A stretch of 64,000 bases of DNA. It comes from Mycolicibacterium tokaiense. GTDB lineage: Bacteria; Actinomycetota; Actinomycetes; Mycobacteriales; Mycobacteriaceae. The notes under the pieces are model-generated. The model saw nothing but the letters and a program-made list of their open reading frames with translations, ran no database searches and was not told where the DNA came from. The translations under genes and the position numbers were made by a program. Positions 16,252-26,117 of the stretch are shown here, one piece after another; position 1 is the stretch's first letter, and every line of letters begins with the position of its first letter. The stretch is taken from the NCBI RefSeq assembly GCF_010725885.1, contig NZ_AP022600.1:4154001-4218000 (forward strand), given 5' to 3'.

Positions 16252-18089
16252 GCGCTGCGGTCTACCCGTTCAGCGCCATCATCGGACACGACCAACTGCG
16301 ACTGGCCCTGGTGCTGTGCGCGGTGCGCCCGGATATCGGCGGTGTGCTGATCCGCGGCGAGAAGGGCACCGCCAAGTCCACGGCGGTGCGCGCCCTGGCC
16401 ACCATCCTGGCCGAGGTCGACGACGGCCGCCTCGTCGAGTTGCCCATCGGTGCCACCGAGGACCGGGTGGTGGGGTCGCTGGATCTGCAGAAGGTGCTCC
16501 GCGACGGGGAGCACGCCTTCTCGCCCGGTCTGCTGGCCCGCGCCCACCGCGGGGTGCTCTACGTCGACGAGGTGAACCTGCTGCACGACCATCTGGTCGA
16601 CGTGCTGCTCGACGCCGCGGCGATGGGCCGGGTGCACATCGAGCGGGACGGTGTGTCCCATTCGCATGACGCGCGATTCGTGCTGATCGGCACCATGAAC
16701 CCCGAAGAGGGCGAGCTGCGCCCGCAGTTGCTGGACCGCTTCGGGCTGACCGTCGACGTGCGGGCCTCGCGGGATGTCGACGTGCGGGTGCAGGTGATCC
16801 GCGCCCGGATGGACTACGAATCCGACCCCGCCGGTTTCGCGGCACGCTACGCCGACGCCGACGCCGAGGTGGCCCGCCGCATTGCGCAGGCCCGGGCGCG
16901 GGTACCCGCGGTGGAGTTGAGCGACACCGCGTTACGCAGCATCGCCGCGGTGTGCGCGGCTTTTGACGTGGACGGGATGCGGGCCGATCTCGTGGTGGCC
17001 CGCACCGCCGTGGCACACGCCGCGTGGCGGGGGGCCGAGGCCGTCGACTCCGAGGACATCAAGGTGGCCGCGGAACTGGCGCTGCCGCACCGCCGCCGCC
17101 GCGACCCGTTCGACGACCCCGGGCTCGACCCCGGCGCCCTGGACGAGGCGCTGTCGCAGTCCGAGGCTCCCGAGCCCGACGCCGACCCTGATCCGGACCC
17201 CGAACCCGACCCGTCCGGCGGTGGGGGAGCTCCGTCGCCATCGGAAACCCCGCAGCAGCAATCTGATTCGTCGTCGGGCGGCGCGGCGGCCAAACCCAGT
17301 GCACCGCCGGCGCGGCCGTTTCGGACCCGCGCCCTGCGGGTGCCCGGCATCGGTGAGGGCGCGCCGGGGCGCCGATCACGGGCCCGCAACCGCACCGGAG
17401 CCGTGGTGGGGGCAGCCGACCCCGCGTCGGGCGACGGTCACGGACTGCATCTGTTCGCCACCGTTCTGGCCGCCGCCCGCCGGGCCGCGCCGGTGCGGCC
17501 CGGCGCCGAGGACCTGCGCACCGCCGTCCGCGAGGGCCGCGAGGGCAATCTGGTGATTTTTGTTGTCGACGCATCCGGATCGATGGCCGCGCGGGACCGC
17601 ATGTCGGCCGTCAGCGGGGCGGCGCTGTCGCTGCTGCGTGATGCCTATCAGCGCCGGGACACAGTGGCCGTGGTGACGTTCCGCCAGCGCGGCGCCGCCG
17701 TGGTGCTGCCGCCCACCTCCTCGGCCTACATCGCCTCGCGGCGGCTGGCCAGTTTCGACACCGGAGGCAAGACGCCGCTGGCCGAGGGCCTGCTGGCCGC
17801 CCGCGACCTGGTGACCCGCGAGAAGGTGCGCGACCGGGCCCGCAGGCCGCTGGTCGTGGTGCTCACCGACGGCCGGGCCACCGGTGGACCGGACCCGCTG
17901 GGCCGCACCCGGGTTGCGGCGGCTCGGCTGGTGGCCGAAGGTGCCGCGGCTGTGGTCATCGACTGCGAGACCTCGTACATCAGGCTGGGTCTGGCGGCCA
18001 CGCTGGCCGGCCAGCTCCACGCCCCGGTGCTGCGGCTCGAGCAGCTGCGCGCCGAGAATCTGACCCAGGCTCTGCGCGACGTCGCCTGA
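16248..18089 (+). CDS. Chelatase I-D fusion (Mg-chelatase ChlI/ChlD-like, AAA+ with VWA)
   Basis: 613 residues from GTG 16248. N-terminal AAA+ ATPase: Walker [11 protein letters not shown], Walker [11 protein letters not shown], sensor [11 protein letters not shown]. Middle: an acidic, Pro-rich linker ([19 protein letters not shown]). C-terminal VWA domain with MIDAS motif [11 protein letters not shown]. In chlorophyll organisms such subunits drive Mg insertion with ChlH. Mycobacteria make no chlorophyll; with cobO, cobB and cysG downstream, an accessory role in cobalt chelation or another tetrapyrrole step is an inference. Position as Rv2850c. Confidence 0.88.
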   Translation: MSAAVYPFSAIIGHDQLRLALVLCAVRPDIGGVLIRGEKGTAKSTAVRALATILAEVDDGRLVELPIGATEDRVVGSLDLQKVLRDGEHAFSPGLLARAHRGVLYVDEVNLLHDHLVDVLLDAAAMGRVHIERDGVSHSHDARFVLIGTMNPEEGELRPQLLDRFGLTVDVRASRDVDVRVQVIRARMDYESDPAGFAARYADADAEVARRIAQARARVPAVELSDTALRSIAAVCAAFDVDGMRADLVVARTAVAHAAWRGAEAVDSEDIKVAAELALPHRRRRDPFDDPGLDPGALDEALSQSEAPEPDADPDPDPEPDPSGGGGAPSPSETPQQQSDSSSGGAAAKPSAPPARPFRTRALRVPGIGEGAPGRRSRARNRTGAVVGAADPASGDGHGLHLFATVLAAARRAAPVRPGAEDLRTAVREGREGNLVIFVVDASGSMAARDRMSAVSGAALSLLRDAYQRRDTVAVVTFRQRGAAVVLPPTSSAYIASRRLASFDTGGKTPLAEGLLAARDLVTREKVRDRARRPLVVVLTDGRATGGPDPLGRTRVAAARLVAEGAAAVVIDCETSYIRLGLAATLAGQLHAPVLRLEQLRAENLTQALRDVA

Positions 18090-18106
18090 GCGGAAGGAGA
18101 CACACC

Positions 18107-18721
18107 ATGCCGCAGGGAGTCCCCGCCGTCGTCCCCCGGGACGGGCTGACCACCCGCGCCCGCCGCAACACCCCCGTGCTGGCTGTGCACACCGGGCCCG
18201 GCAAGGGCAAGTCCACGGCCGCCTTCGGAATGGCGTTGCGCGCGTGGAATTCCGGGTTGAGCGTGGCGGTGTTCCAATTCGTCAAGAGCGCCAAGTGGAA
18301 GGTCGGCGAGGAGGCCGCTTTTCGGCGACTCGGTGAATTGCACGAGCAGCACGGGGTGGGAGCACCCGTGGAGTGGCACAAGATGGGCTCGGGGTGGTCC
18401 TGGACCCGCAAACAGGGCGACGAGGCCGATCACGCCGACGCGGCGGCCGACGGCTGGACCGAGATCGCCCGCCGGCTGGCCGCCGAGCAACACGACTTCT
18501 ACGTGCTCGACGAGTTCACCTACCCCCTGAAGTGGGGGTGGGTGGACACCGCCGAGGTGGTCGACACCTTGACGCGGCGCCCCGGCATGCAACACGTGGT
18601 GATCACCGGCCGGGACGCGCCGGCGGCGCTGGTCGAGGCCGCCGACCTGGTGACGGAGATGGCCAAGGTCAAACACCCCATGGACGCGGGGCGCAAAGGT
18701 CAGAAGGGCATCGAGTGGTGA
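18107..18721 (+). CDS. cobO: Cob(I)yrinic acid a,c-diamide adenosyltransferase
   Basis: 204 residues. P-loop TGPGKGKST (29-37), FQFVKSAKWKVGEE, the MGSGWSW stretch that contacts substrate, and YVLDEFTYPLKWGW, all standard for the CobA/CobO family. It adds the adenosyl group to cobalt in corrinoids using ATP. Good ribosome binding site GGAAGGAG. 17 bp after the chelatase gene, 4 bp before cobB, so part of a cobalamin operon. Rv2849c position. Confidence 0.93.
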   Translation: MPQGVPAVVPRDGLTTRARRNTPVLAVHTGPGKGKSTAAFGMALRAWNSGLSVAVFQFVKSAKWKVGEEAAFRRLGELHEQHGVGAPVEWHKMGSGWSWTRKQGDEADHADAAADGWTEIARRLAAEQHDFYVLDEFTYPLKWGWVDTAEVVDTLTRRPGMQHVVITGRDAPAALVEAADLVTEMAKVKHPMDAGRKGQKGIEW

Positions 18722-18725
18722 GCCG

Positions 18726-20096
18726 ATGACAGCGCCCGCGGTCGTGATCGCCGCACCCTCGTCCGGAAGCGGAAAGACCACGGTGGCAACGGGTCTGATG
18801 GGTGCCCTGCGCGCTGCCGGACATTCGGTGGCCCCGTTCAAGGTGGGACCCGACTTCATCGATCCGGGCTATCACGCCCTGGCCACCGGACGGCCCGGCC
18901 GCAACCTCGACCCCGTGCTGGTGGGCGAGGATCTGGTGGACGCGCTGTATGCCCACGGCCGCGGCGGTGCCGACATCGCCGTCATCGAAGGAGTGATGGG
19001 ACTGTTCGACGGCCGGGTCGCCGACGGGGTGCAGGTGCCGGCCCCCGGATCCACCGCACACGTCGCCGCACTGCTGCGGGTGCCGGTGGTGCTGGTGGTC
19101 GATGCCCGTGGTCAGAGCCAGAGCATTGCAGCTCTGCTGCATGGCTTTTCGACCTATGACAGCGGCACGCGGCTGGCCGGGGTGATCCTCAACCGGGTGG
19201 GATCGGCCCGCCACGAGCAGATCCTGCGCGCGGCCTGCGACACCGTGGGACTGCCCGTGCTGGGCGCCATTCCGCGGCACGCCGAACTCGAGGTCCCGTC
19301 GCGGCACCTCGGCCTCATCACCGCCGTCGAACACGGGTCCGCCGCCGGCGCCGCCGTCGCGGCCATGACCGCGTTGATCGCCGAGCACGTGGACCTGCAG
19401 GCGGTCACCCGAATCGCGGCCGCCGCGACCACCCCGGTCTACGCATGGTCACCCGACATCGTGGGGGAGCCGGTGGCAGGGGATCCGGTGGTGGCGGTGG
19501 CCGCCGGGCGGGCATTCAGTTTCAGCTACGCCGAGCAGGTCGAACTGCTGACCGCCGCAGGCGCTCAGGTCGTGCCGTTCGATCCGTTGACCGAGTCGTT
19601 GCCACCCGACACCTCCGCACTGGTGCTGCCGGGTGGCTTCCCGGAGCAGTACCTGATGGAGCTCTCGGGCAACTCCGCACTGCGCGAACAGATCCGGACG
19701 CTGGCCCAGCGCGGCCCCGTGCACGCCGAGTGCGCGGGTCTGACCTACCTGATGGGCGACCTCGACGGCCACCCGATGTGCGGTGTCTTCCAAGGGTCGG
19801 CACGCTTCACCCCACGGCTCACCCTGGGTTACCGCGAGGCGGTGGCTCTCGGGGACTCCGCGCTGCACGCCGCGGGAACCCGGCTCGCCGGTCACGAATT
19901 CCACCGCACCACAGTCGAATTCACCAGCGAGTACCCGCCTGCGTGGGGCTGGCGGATGCCTGACGGATCCACCCGTCGTGACGGTGCGGTGCATGCCGGC
20001 GTGCACGCGTCCTATCTGCACACCCATCCCGCCGCCGATCCGCAATCCGTGCGCCGCTTCGTTGCGCACGCCGCACCCTCTAAGCTCGCCGGGTGA
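18726..20096 (+). CDS. cobB: Cobyrinate a,c-diamide synthase
   Basis: 456 residues. P-loop-like APSSGSGKTT (10-19), VIEGVMGLFDG, VVLVVDARGQSQS, and the triad-type glutamine amidotransferase domain with LPGGFPEQY and nucleophile Cys336 in HAECAGLTYL. It amidates the a and c side chains of cobyrinate with glutamine and ATP. ATG start, tight spacing to cobO; its stop overlaps the cysG start. Rv2848c position. Confidence 0.93.
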   Translation: MTAPAVVIAAPSSGSGKTTVATGLMGALRAAGHSVAPFKVGPDFIDPGYHALATGRPGRNLDPVLVGEDLVDALYAHGRGGADIAVIEGVMGLFDGRVADGVQVPAPGSTAHVAALLRVPVVLVVDARGQSQSIAALLHGFSTYDSGTRLAGVILNRVGSARHEQILRAACDTVGLPVLGAIPRHAELEVPSRHLGLITAVEHGSAAGAAVAAMTALIAEHVDLQAVTRIAAAATTPVYAWSPDIVGEPVAGDPVVAVAAGRAFSFSYAEQVELLTAAGAQVVPFDPLTESLPPDTSALVLPGGFPEQYLMELSGNSALREQIRTLAQRGPVHAECAGLTYLMGDLDGHPMCGVFQGSARFTPRLTLGYREAVALGDSALHAAGTRLAGHEFHRTTVEFTSEYPPAWGWRMPDGSTRRDGAVHAGVHASYLHTHPAADPQSVRRFVAHAAPSKLAG

Positions 20097-21313
20097 CCGA
20101 GAACGCCTACCTCGTCGGACTCCGCCTCGCCGGCAAGAAGGTCGTCGTGGTCGGTGGGGGATCGGTGGCGCAGCGCCGCCTGGGCCTGCTCGTCGACTCC
20201 GGGGCCGATGTGCACGTCATCACCCGTGCTGCCACCCCGGCCGTGGAGGCGATGGCCGGGATCACCGTGGAACTGCGCGACTACCGTGCCGGTGATCTCG
20301 AGGGTGCCTGGTACGCCATTGCTGCGACCGACGAACCGCACACCAACGCGGCGATCGTTGCCGAAGCCGACAGCAGGCGGATCTTCTGCGTGCGCGCCGA
20401 CATCGCCGTCGAAGGCTCGGCGGTGACGCCGGCCACCCTGGACCACGCCGGGTTGTCGGTGGGCGTGCTCGCCGGCGGAGAGCATCGCCGCTCGGCGGGC
20501 ATCCGCACCGCGATCCAGGAGGCATTGCAGACCGGCGTCATCTCGTCGCGGGAGGAGCTGGCCGAGACGTCCAACGACCTGCGCGGCAGTGTTGCGCTGG
20601 TAGGCGGCGGCCCGGGTGATCCCGAACTCATCACTGTGCGCGGCCGGCGGTTGCTGGCGCGCGCTGATGTGGTGGTGGCCGACCGGCTGGCGCCGGCCCA
20701 GCTGCTCGACGAATTGCCGCCGCACGTCGAGGTGATCGATGCCGCCAAGATCCCGTACGGCCGGGCCATGGCTCAGGAGGCCATTAACGACGTTCTCATA
20801 AACCGAGCCCGGTCCGGCCACTTCGTTGTCCGGCTCAAGGGCGGCGATCCGTTCGTCTTCGCCCGCGGATATGAGGAAGTTCTCGCCTGCACCGCCGCTG
20901 GGATCCCGGTCACAGTGGTGCCGGGGATCACCAGCGCCATCGCCGTTCCGGCGGCGGCCGGTGTGCCGGTCACCCACCGTGCGGTCAACCACGAGTTCGT
21001 CGTCGTCAGCGGGCACTTGGCCCCCGACCATCCCGAGTCGTTGGTCAACTGGTCCGCACTGGCGGCCTTGAAAGGCACGATCGTGCTGCTCATGGCGGTG
21101 GAGCGGATCGAGTTGTTCGCCCGGGCGCTGCGTGAGGGCGGCCGCCCGGCGCATACCCCGGTGCTGGTGGTTCAGCACGGGACAACATCGGCGGAACGGG
21201 TGGTCCGGGCCAGCTTGGCCGATGCGGCCGAGGTGATCCGGGCCGAGGGGATCAGGCCCCCGGCGATCATCGTGATCGGTGCCGTCGTCGACGTCGGAGC
21301 CCCGTCGACCTAG
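20093..21313 (+). CDS. cysG: Siroheme synthase-type fusion: precorrin-2 dehydrogenase/ferrochelatase with uroporphyrinogen-III C-methyltransferase
   Basis: 406 residues, GTG start overlapping the cobB stop. The N-terminal part has the NAD motif VVVVGGGSVAQRRL and GVLAGGEHRRSAGIR of the dehydrogenase/chelatase module (about 1-155). The C-terminal SUMT domain begins with VALVGGGPGDPELITVRG and includes VVRLKGGDPFVFARG and VVPGITSAIAVPA. It makes precorrin-2 for corrinoid synthesis and siroheme for sulfite/nitrite reductases. Rv2847c position. Confidence 0.93.
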   Translation: MTENAYLVGLRLAGKKVVVVGGGSVAQRRLGLLVDSGADVHVITRAATPAVEAMAGITVELRDYRAGDLEGAWYAIAATDEPHTNAAIVAEADSRRIFCVRADIAVEGSAVTPATLDHAGLSVGVLAGGEHRRSAGIRTAIQEALQTGVISSREELAETSNDLRGSVALVGGGPGDPELITVRGRRLLARADVVVADRLAPAQLLDELPPHVEVIDAAKIPYGRAMAQEAINDVLINRARSGHFVVRLKGGDPFVFARGYEEVLACTAAGIPVTVVPGITSAIAVPAAAGVPVTHRAVNHEFVVVSGHLAPDHPESLVNWSALAALKGTIVLLMAVERIELFARALREGGRPAHTPVLVVQHGTTSAERVVRASLADAAEVIRAEGIRPPAIIVIGAVVDVGAPST

Positions 21314-21358
21314 GCCGCACGGGTCCCGCCTCGGGGGGTTCTGTGACCATTCCGAGCT

Positions 21359-21387
21359 TTAAACAACTCTTAAGATTACTGTAGGGT
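21359..21387 (+). promoter_or_regulatory. Promoter of efpA (TTAAAC-N17-TAGGGT)
   Basis: -35 TTAAAC (21359-21364), 17-bp spacer and -10 TAGGGT (21382-21387), eight bases before ATG 21396. The region is AT-rich against its surroundings (TTTAAACAACTCTTAAGATTA). Transcription would start at or within a few bases of the ATG, so the mRNA is leaderless or nearly so. Confidence 0.55.
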
Positions 21388-21395
21388 AGCTCGGT

Positions 21396-22967
21396 ATGAC
21401 GGCACTCAACGACGCCGAGCGGGCACACGCGGAAGCACGCGCTGCCGGTTCGGACCGCGCGCTGCCGGTGAAGGTGGACAAGACGCCACGTGCGGGCAAG
21501 ATCCCCAGCTGGTTGCCGTCGCGGCGGTTCATCTATGCAGTGATCGCCATCGGCGGGATGCAGCTGCTCGCCACCATGGACAGCACCATCGCCATCGTCG
21601 CGCTGCCGCAGATCCAGGACGAGCTGGGGCTCTCCGACGCAGGACGCAGCTGGGTCATCACCGCCTACGTCCTGACGTTCGGCGGTCTGATGCTCCTCGG
21701 CGGCCGCCTCGGCGACACCATCGGACGCAAGCGCACCTTCATCGTGGGCGTCGCCCTGTTCACCATCGCCTCGGTGCTCTGCGGAATCGCCTGGAGTGAG
21801 GGCACTCTCGTGGTGGCCCGGCTGCTGCAGGGCGTGGGCGCGGCCATCGCCTCGCCCACCGGGCTGGCTCTGGTGGCCACCACGTTCCCCAAGGGTCCGG
21901 CCCGCAATGCCGCCACCGCCGTGTTCGCCGCGATGACCGGCGTGGGCTCGGTGATGGGCCTGGTGGTCGGTGGCGCACTCACCGAGGTGTCGTGGCGACT
22001 GGCGTTCCTGGTGAACGTCCCGATCGGCCTGCTGATGCTGTACCTGGCCTACACCACCCTGCGTGAGACCAACAAAGAGCGGATGAAGCTCGACGCGGCC
22101 GGCGCCCTGCTGGCCACGCTGGGCTGCACCGCCGCCGTCTTCGGATTCACCCAGGGGCCGGAGAACGGCTGGCTGGCCCCGATGACCCTCGGTGCGGGCG
22201 TCGTCGCGCTGCTCGCCTTCGTGGGATTCGTGATCGCCGAACGCAGCGCCGAGAACCCCGTGGTGCCCTTCTCGCTCTTCCGGGACCGCAACCGGGTGGC
22301 GACGTTCTACGCGGTGTTCCTCGCCGGCGGCGTGATGTTCACCCTGACCGTGCTGATCGGCCTGTATGTGCAGGACATCATGGGCTACAGCGCGCTCAAG
22401 GCCGGCATCGGTTTCATCCCGTTCGTCATCGCCCTGGGTATCGGACTCGGGGTCTCCTCGGTACTGGTGTCGAAGTTCCCGCCGAGGATCCTGGTCATCG
22501 GCGGCGGTGTGCTGGTGCTCGCCGCCATGCTCTACGGCAGTACCCTGCACGGCGACATCCCGTACTTCCCGAACCTGGTGCTGCCGATCACGGTCGGCGG
22601 TTTCGGTATCGGCATGATCGTGGTGCCTCTGACGGTCTCGGCCATCGCCGGTGTGGGCTTCGATCAGATCGGCCCCGTCTCGGCGATCGCGCTGATGCTG
22701 CAGAACCTCGGTGGCCCCGTGGTCCTGGCCATCATCCAGGCGGTCATCACCTCCCGGACGCTGTACCTCGGTGGCACCACCGGGCCGGTCAAGGACATGA
22801 ACGAGGCGCAACTGAACGCTCTCGACGCCGGCTACACCTACGGCCTGCTGTGGGTGGCCGCGGTCGCGGTCCTGGTCGGGTGTGCCGCTCTGTTCATCGG
22901 TTACACCGCCAAGCAGGTGGCGCACGCTCAGGAAGTCAAAGACGCCATCGATGCGGGCGAGTTGTAG
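21396..22967 (+). CDS. efpA: MFS efflux transporter EfpA (14-TM, DHA2/QacA type)
   Basis: 523 residues. About 14 hydrophobic segments; motif A GGRLGDTIGRKRTFIVG after TM2; TM1 with MDSTIAIVALPQIQ, TM5 motif C-like GVGSVMGLVVGGAL. EfpA is the mycobacterial QacA/EmrB-type exporter linked to drug tolerance. It has a basic N-terminal cytosolic stretch of about 40 residues. Separate promoter from the cobalamin genes. Rv2846c position. Confidence 0.93.
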   Translation: MTALNDAERAHAEARAAGSDRALPVKVDKTPRAGKIPSWLPSRRFIYAVIAIGGMQLLATMDSTIAIVALPQIQDELGLSDAGRSWVITAYVLTFGGLMLLGGRLGDTIGRKRTFIVGVALFTIASVLCGIAWSEGTLVVARLLQGVGAAIASPTGLALVATTFPKGPARNAATAVFAAMTGVGSVMGLVVGGALTEVSWRLAFLVNVPIGLLMLYLAYTTLRETNKERMKLDAAGALLATLGCTAAVFGFTQGPENGWLAPMTLGAGVVALLAFVGFVIAERSAENPVVPFSLFRDRNRVATFYAVFLAGGVMFTLTVLIGLYVQDIMGYSALKAGIGFIPFVIALGIGLGVSSVLVSKFPPRILVIGGGVLVLAAMLYGSTLHGDIPYFPNLVLPITVGGFGIGMIVVPLTVSAIAGVGFDQIGPVSAIALMLQNLGGPVVLAIIQAVITSRTLYLGGTTGPVKDMNEAQLNALDAGYTYGLLWVAAVAVLVGCAALFIGYTAKQVAHAQEVKDAIDAGEL

Positions 22968-23106
22968 GACCGGGAATCACCCGGAAAAAGTATCCGTTGG
23001 AGTGGTTTGAGCTTGTTCACCCCTGGGTATGAGCATCGCATCACAGTCCCTGTGCGCCCCGCAGCGGTGCACGGGACGATCCTGGCGGGGAAATCACACC
23101 GATGTC

Positions 23107-23148
23107 ATTCATCCCCAGCTGTGCACAACCACTGTGGATGAATCCACA
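23107..23148. repeat. Nested inverted repeats with DnaA-box-like sequences
   Basis: ATTCATCCCCAG (23107-23118) pairs with CTGTGGATGAAT (23132-23143) with one mismatch over a 13-base loop. A second, competing dyad is TGTGGAT-GA-ATCCACA (23133-23148), perfect arms. Between them TGTGCACAA (23120-23128) is the complement of TTGTGCACA, 8 of 9 to the mycobacterial DnaA box TTGTCCACA. It lies in the 240-bp gap between efpA and proS. Confidence 0.5.
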
Positions 23149-23193
23149 ATCGGACGCCTGAACCCGCAGCCACCGCACGCCATGGGCACTGAG

Positions 23194-23199
23194 TAGGCT
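23194..23199 (+). promoter_or_regulatory. -10 element (TAGGCT) of proS
   Basis: TAGGCT eight bases before GTG 23208; no Shine-Dalgarno. Leaderless-type start, agreeing with the [18 protein letters not shown]-terminus of mycobacterial ProS. Confidence 0.45.
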
Positions 23200-23207
23200 C
23201 TCCCGTC

Positions 23208-24959
23208 GTGATCACCCGCATGTCGGAGCTGTTCCTCCGAACCCTCCGTGACGACCCGGCCGATGCCGAGGTCCCCAGCCACAAGCTGCTCATCCGCGCC
23301 GGCTACGTCCGGCCGGTGGGCCCCGGCCTGTACAGCTGGCTGCCGCTGGGCCTGCGGGTGCTGCGCAAGATCGAGGCGATCGTCCGCGACGAGATGGCTC
23401 ACATCGGGGGGCAGGAGATCCTGTTCCCGGCGCTGCTGCCGCGCGCGCCGTACGAGGCCACCAGCCGCTGGACCGAATACGGTCCCAACCTGTTCCGCCT
23501 CCAGGACCGCCGGCGCAACGACTACCTGCTGGCGCCCACGCACGAAGAGATGTTCGCGCTGACGGTGAAGGGGGAGTACAGCTCGTACAAGGACTTCCCG
23601 GTCATCCTCTACCAGATCCAGAACAAGTATCGCGACGAGGCACGACCGCGCGCGGGCATCCTCCGCGGCCGCGAGTTCCTGATGAAGGACTCTTACTCCT
23701 TCGACGTCGACGACGACGGCCTCAAGAACGCCTACCACGCGCACCGCGAGGCCTACCAGAAGATCTTCGCCCGGCTGGAGCTGGACTACGTGATCGTCTC
23801 GGCGGTCTCCGGCGCCATGGGCGGCAGCGCCTCGGAGGAGTTCCTCGCCGAGAGCGAGGTGGGCGAGGACACCTTCGTTCGGTGCCTCGAGTCGGGCTAT
23901 GCCGCCAATGTCGAAGCCGTCGTCACCCAGGTGCCCCCGCCGCTGCCCATCGAGGGTCAGCCCGACGCGGTGGTCCACGAGACACCCGACACCCCCACCA
24001 TCGCCACCCTGGTGGACTGGGCCAACGGCGCCGATCTCCCACAGTTCGACCGGCCGGTGACGGCCGCCGACACATTGAAGAACGTGCTGCTGAAGACCCG
24101 TGAGCCCGGCGGTGAGTGGGAACTGCTGGCTGTCGGCGTGCCCGGTGATCGCGAGGTCGACGAAAAACGGCTGGGCGCGGCGCTGGATCCGGCCGAATAC
24201 GTCCTGCTCGGTGACGCCGACTTCGCCAAGAACCCCTTCCTGGTCAAGGGCTACGTCGGCCCGAAAGCGCTGCTGGACAACGGCGTTCGTTACCTGGTGG
24301 ACCCGCGGGTGGTGGACGGCACCGCATGGATCACCGGGGCGGATGCGCCCAACCGGCACGTCGTCGGCCTGGTGGCCGGCCGCGACTTCACCGCCGACGG
24401 CACCATCGAGGCCGCCGAGATCCGCGACGGTGACCCGTCACCGGACGGAGCGGGGCCGCTGGTCTCGGCGCGCGGAATCGAGATCGGCCACATCTTCCAG
24501 CTGGGCCGCAAGTACACCGATGCATTCACCGTGGACGTGCTCGGCGAGGACGGCAAGCCGGTGCGGCTGACCATGGGCTCCTACGGCATCGGTGTCTCCC
24601 GCCTGGTCGCCGTCATCGCCGAGCAGCAGCACGACGGTCTCGGGCTGCGCTGGCCGGCGTCGGTGGCTCCGTTCGACGTGCATCTGGTGATCGCGAACAA
24701 GGACGCCGAGGCGCGCGCCGGGGCGACGGAGCTGGCTGCCGCCCTGGATCGGCTGGGATTCGATGTGCTGCTGGATGACCGGACGTCCTCACCCGGGGTG
24801 AAGTTCAAGGACGCCGAGCTGCTCGGGATGCCCTGGGTGGTGGTCGTCGGCCGTGGGTGGGCCAATGGCGTGGTGGAACTGCGCAACCGGTTCAGCGGCG
24901 AGACCAGCGAGGTGTCGGTGGACTCGGCGGCCACCGACATCGCGGCGGCCCTGGGCTGA
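23208..24959 (+). CDS. proS: Prolyl-tRNA synthetase
   Basis: 583 residues, bacterial-type ProRS with the editing insertion. Class II motif 1 region ([19 protein letters not shown]), motif 2 ([23 protein letters not shown] written as the block around 23628-23690), an editing domain in the middle third, motif 3 [11 protein letters not shown], and a C-terminal anticodon-binding domain. Charges tRNA-Pro. GTG start with leaderless promoter. Convergent with the ferritin-like gene, 3 bp apart. Rv2845c position. Confidence 0.95.
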   Translation: MITRMSELFLRTLRDDPADAEVPSHKLLIRAGYVRPVGPGLYSWLPLGLRVLRKIEAIVRDEMAHIGGQEILFPALLPRAPYEATSRWTEYGPNLFRLQDRRRNDYLLAPTHEEMFALTVKGEYSSYKDFPVILYQIQNKYRDEARPRAGILRGREFLMKDSYSFDVDDDGLKNAYHAHREAYQKIFARLELDYVIVSAVSGAMGGSASEEFLAESEVGEDTFVRCLESGYAANVEAVVTQVPPPLPIEGQPDAVVHETPDTPTIATLVDWANGADLPQFDRPVTAADTLKNVLLKTREPGGEWELLAVGVPGDREVDEKRLGAALDPAEYVLLGDADFAKNPFLVKGYVGPKALLDNGVRYLVDPRVVDGTAWITGADAPNRHVVGLVAGRDFTADGTIEAAEIRDGDPSPDGAGPLVSARGIEIGHIFQLGRKYTDAFTVDVLGEDGKPVRLTMGSYGIGVSRLVAVIAEQQHDGLGLRWPASVAPFDVHLVIANKDAEARAGATELAAALDRLGFDVLLDDRTSSPGVKFKDAELLGMPWVVVVGRGWANGVVELRNRFSGETSEVSVDSAATDIAAALG

Positions 24960-24962
24960 TCC

Positions 24963-25442
24963 CTACTCGGGCCCACCCGGGAAGGCAGTGGAGATCGGCC
25001 ACTCTCCGAGGATCTGCTGCCACCGGGCGGCCAGCACGGCACTGCGGGTCAGTGCCTGCACCGCGTAGGTCCGGTCCTGCGGGGACGGTGACTGCTCCAG
25101 GACGGCTCGCCACGCGACCGCGCTGTCGTTTTCCATCTGGACGGCCAGCGCGGCGGCCGCGTCGGGGTCGTTGACCACCGACGGCAACTGGTACCCCGGC
25201 GCCGCCAGCGGGGGTTGGACCTGCTGCGCCGCGAGCATGTCGAGCAGGGCCTCCCGTTGTTCGCGGTGTCCGGCGATGGCCTCGGAGACCAGCCAGTTTT
25301 CGTCGGGGGTGGAGTGTGCCGAGACGATCCCGTAGCCCCAGATGGTGGCGTGCTCGCCGGCCAGGGCGTCGTACAGGGCGGCCGCGGCGGGGGCTGATGG
25401 GCGGTCGGCATCGCCGCCGGGTGCAGGTTCGGTAGACGTCAC
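24963..25442 (-). CDS. Ferritin-like domain protein (DUF4439, Rv2844-like)
   Basis: 159 residues from GTG 25442, overlapping the upstream lipoprotein stop (GTGA). All-helical; repeated acidic/His motifs YDALAGEHATIWGYG, EAIAGHREQREALL and ENDSAVAWRAVLEQ suit a ferritin-like four-helix bundle (DUF4439). Metal ligands are plausible (Glu, His) but not proven. Cytoplasmic location likely, no signal. Function unknown; it is paired with the lipoprotein gene as in M. tuberculosis. Confidence 0.75.
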   Translation of the reverse strand: MTSTEPAPGGDADRPSAPAAAALYDALAGEHATIWGYGIVSAHSTPDENWLVSEAIAGHREQREALLDMLAAQQVQPPLAAPGYQLPSVVNDPDAAAALAVQMENDSAVAWRAVLEQSPSPQDRTYAVQALTRSAVLAARWQQILGEWPISTAFPGGPE

Positions 25443-25957
25443 GACGGTGTGCTCCGCTGGGGTAGGAGCACCGTGTGGCCCGTGGTGCAGGCGGCTGCGA
25501 TGGACCCCAGCAGCCCGGCCCGGTACCCGGCCTCGGTGGCGGCGTAACGGGCCGCCGACTCGGCGGATTCCCGCAGTGCTGCGGACACGGCGTCGACACC
25601 GGGGGGCCGCGCAGGGGCGGGGGTGCCGGTGGTGGTGGACGTGCCGGTCACCGGCGTGGCGGGCACCAATGTGCCCAGGGTCCGGGACATCTCGCCGGCC
25701 AGCACGTCGGCGTGCCGGGACCGTTCGGCAGCGATCTGCAGCAGCGCGGGTTGCACGGCACGGCCGGCACCCGTAACGGCCGCCCGCGCGAGTTGACTGT
25801 CGGCATTGGCGCGGTCCAGCTGGGCCTGCAACTGACTGACGTCCGGCGGCGGGGGCTCGCTGCACCCCGCCAGGGCCAGCGCGGTCAGCCCGAGGGCGCC
25901 GACCAGCACCTCCCGCCGTCGCAGCGGTCCGCCGGAGCGGTCGTCGAGGCCGAGCAC
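25439..25957 (-). CDS. Putative lipoprotein with Arg-rich signal peptide (Rv2843-like)
   Basis: 172 residues from GTG 25957. Signal peptide [22 protein letters not shown] with lipobox ALAGC; Cys32 would be lipidated. The RRREVLVG stretch could suit Tat export. The mature part is Ala-rich and helical with a Thr/Pro linker ([12 protein letters not shown]). A longer frame up to 26056 would bury the signal peptide, so 25957 is preferred. Divergent from rimP and overlapping the ferritin-like gene. Function unknown. Confidence 0.7.
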   Translation of the reverse strand: MLGLDDRSGGPLRRREVLVGALGLTALALAGCSEPPPPDVSQLQAQLDRANADSQLARAAVTGAGRAVQPALLQIAAERSRHADVLAGEMSRTLGTLVPATPVTGTSTTTGTPAPARPPGVDAVSAALRESAESAARYAATEAGYRAGLLGSIAAACTTGHTVLLPQRSTPS

Positions 25958-26029
25958 CGCCCCATCCTGCCATCCGCCTCCCGCGACCTCGCGGGAGGCC
26001 GTTTGGGTTTGTGCACCGGTGTCCTGGCG

Positions 26030-26035
26030 TATCGT
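26030..26035 (+). promoter_or_regulatory. Candidate -10 element (TATCGT) of the rimP-nusA-infB operon
   Basis: TATCGT about 83 bases before GTG 26118, giving a short 5' leader. The -35 is weak. Sits in the 160-bp gap between the divergent lipoprotein and rimP genes. Confidence 0.35.
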
Positions 26036-26117
26036 GAATGGCTGGCTCGGCGCCACTGGAGGCCGGGCGGACGCGCTGGAACGAACTGACCGGACAACTC
26101 AAGATGAGGAGCTCGCC

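Noticed and set aside
21267..22925. 552-codon frame antisense to efpA
   Set aside because: Low-complexity His/Asp/Gln/Gly-rich translation; shadow of efpA.
22968..23000. Terminator after efpA (CCGGG-AATCA-CCCGG)
   Set aside because: Only a 5-bp stem and followed by an A tract, not T, on the efpA strand.
23107..23148. Chromosome origin from DnaA-box-like sequences
   Set aside because: No dnaA, dnaN or typical AT-rich unwinding element; genes are efpA and proS.
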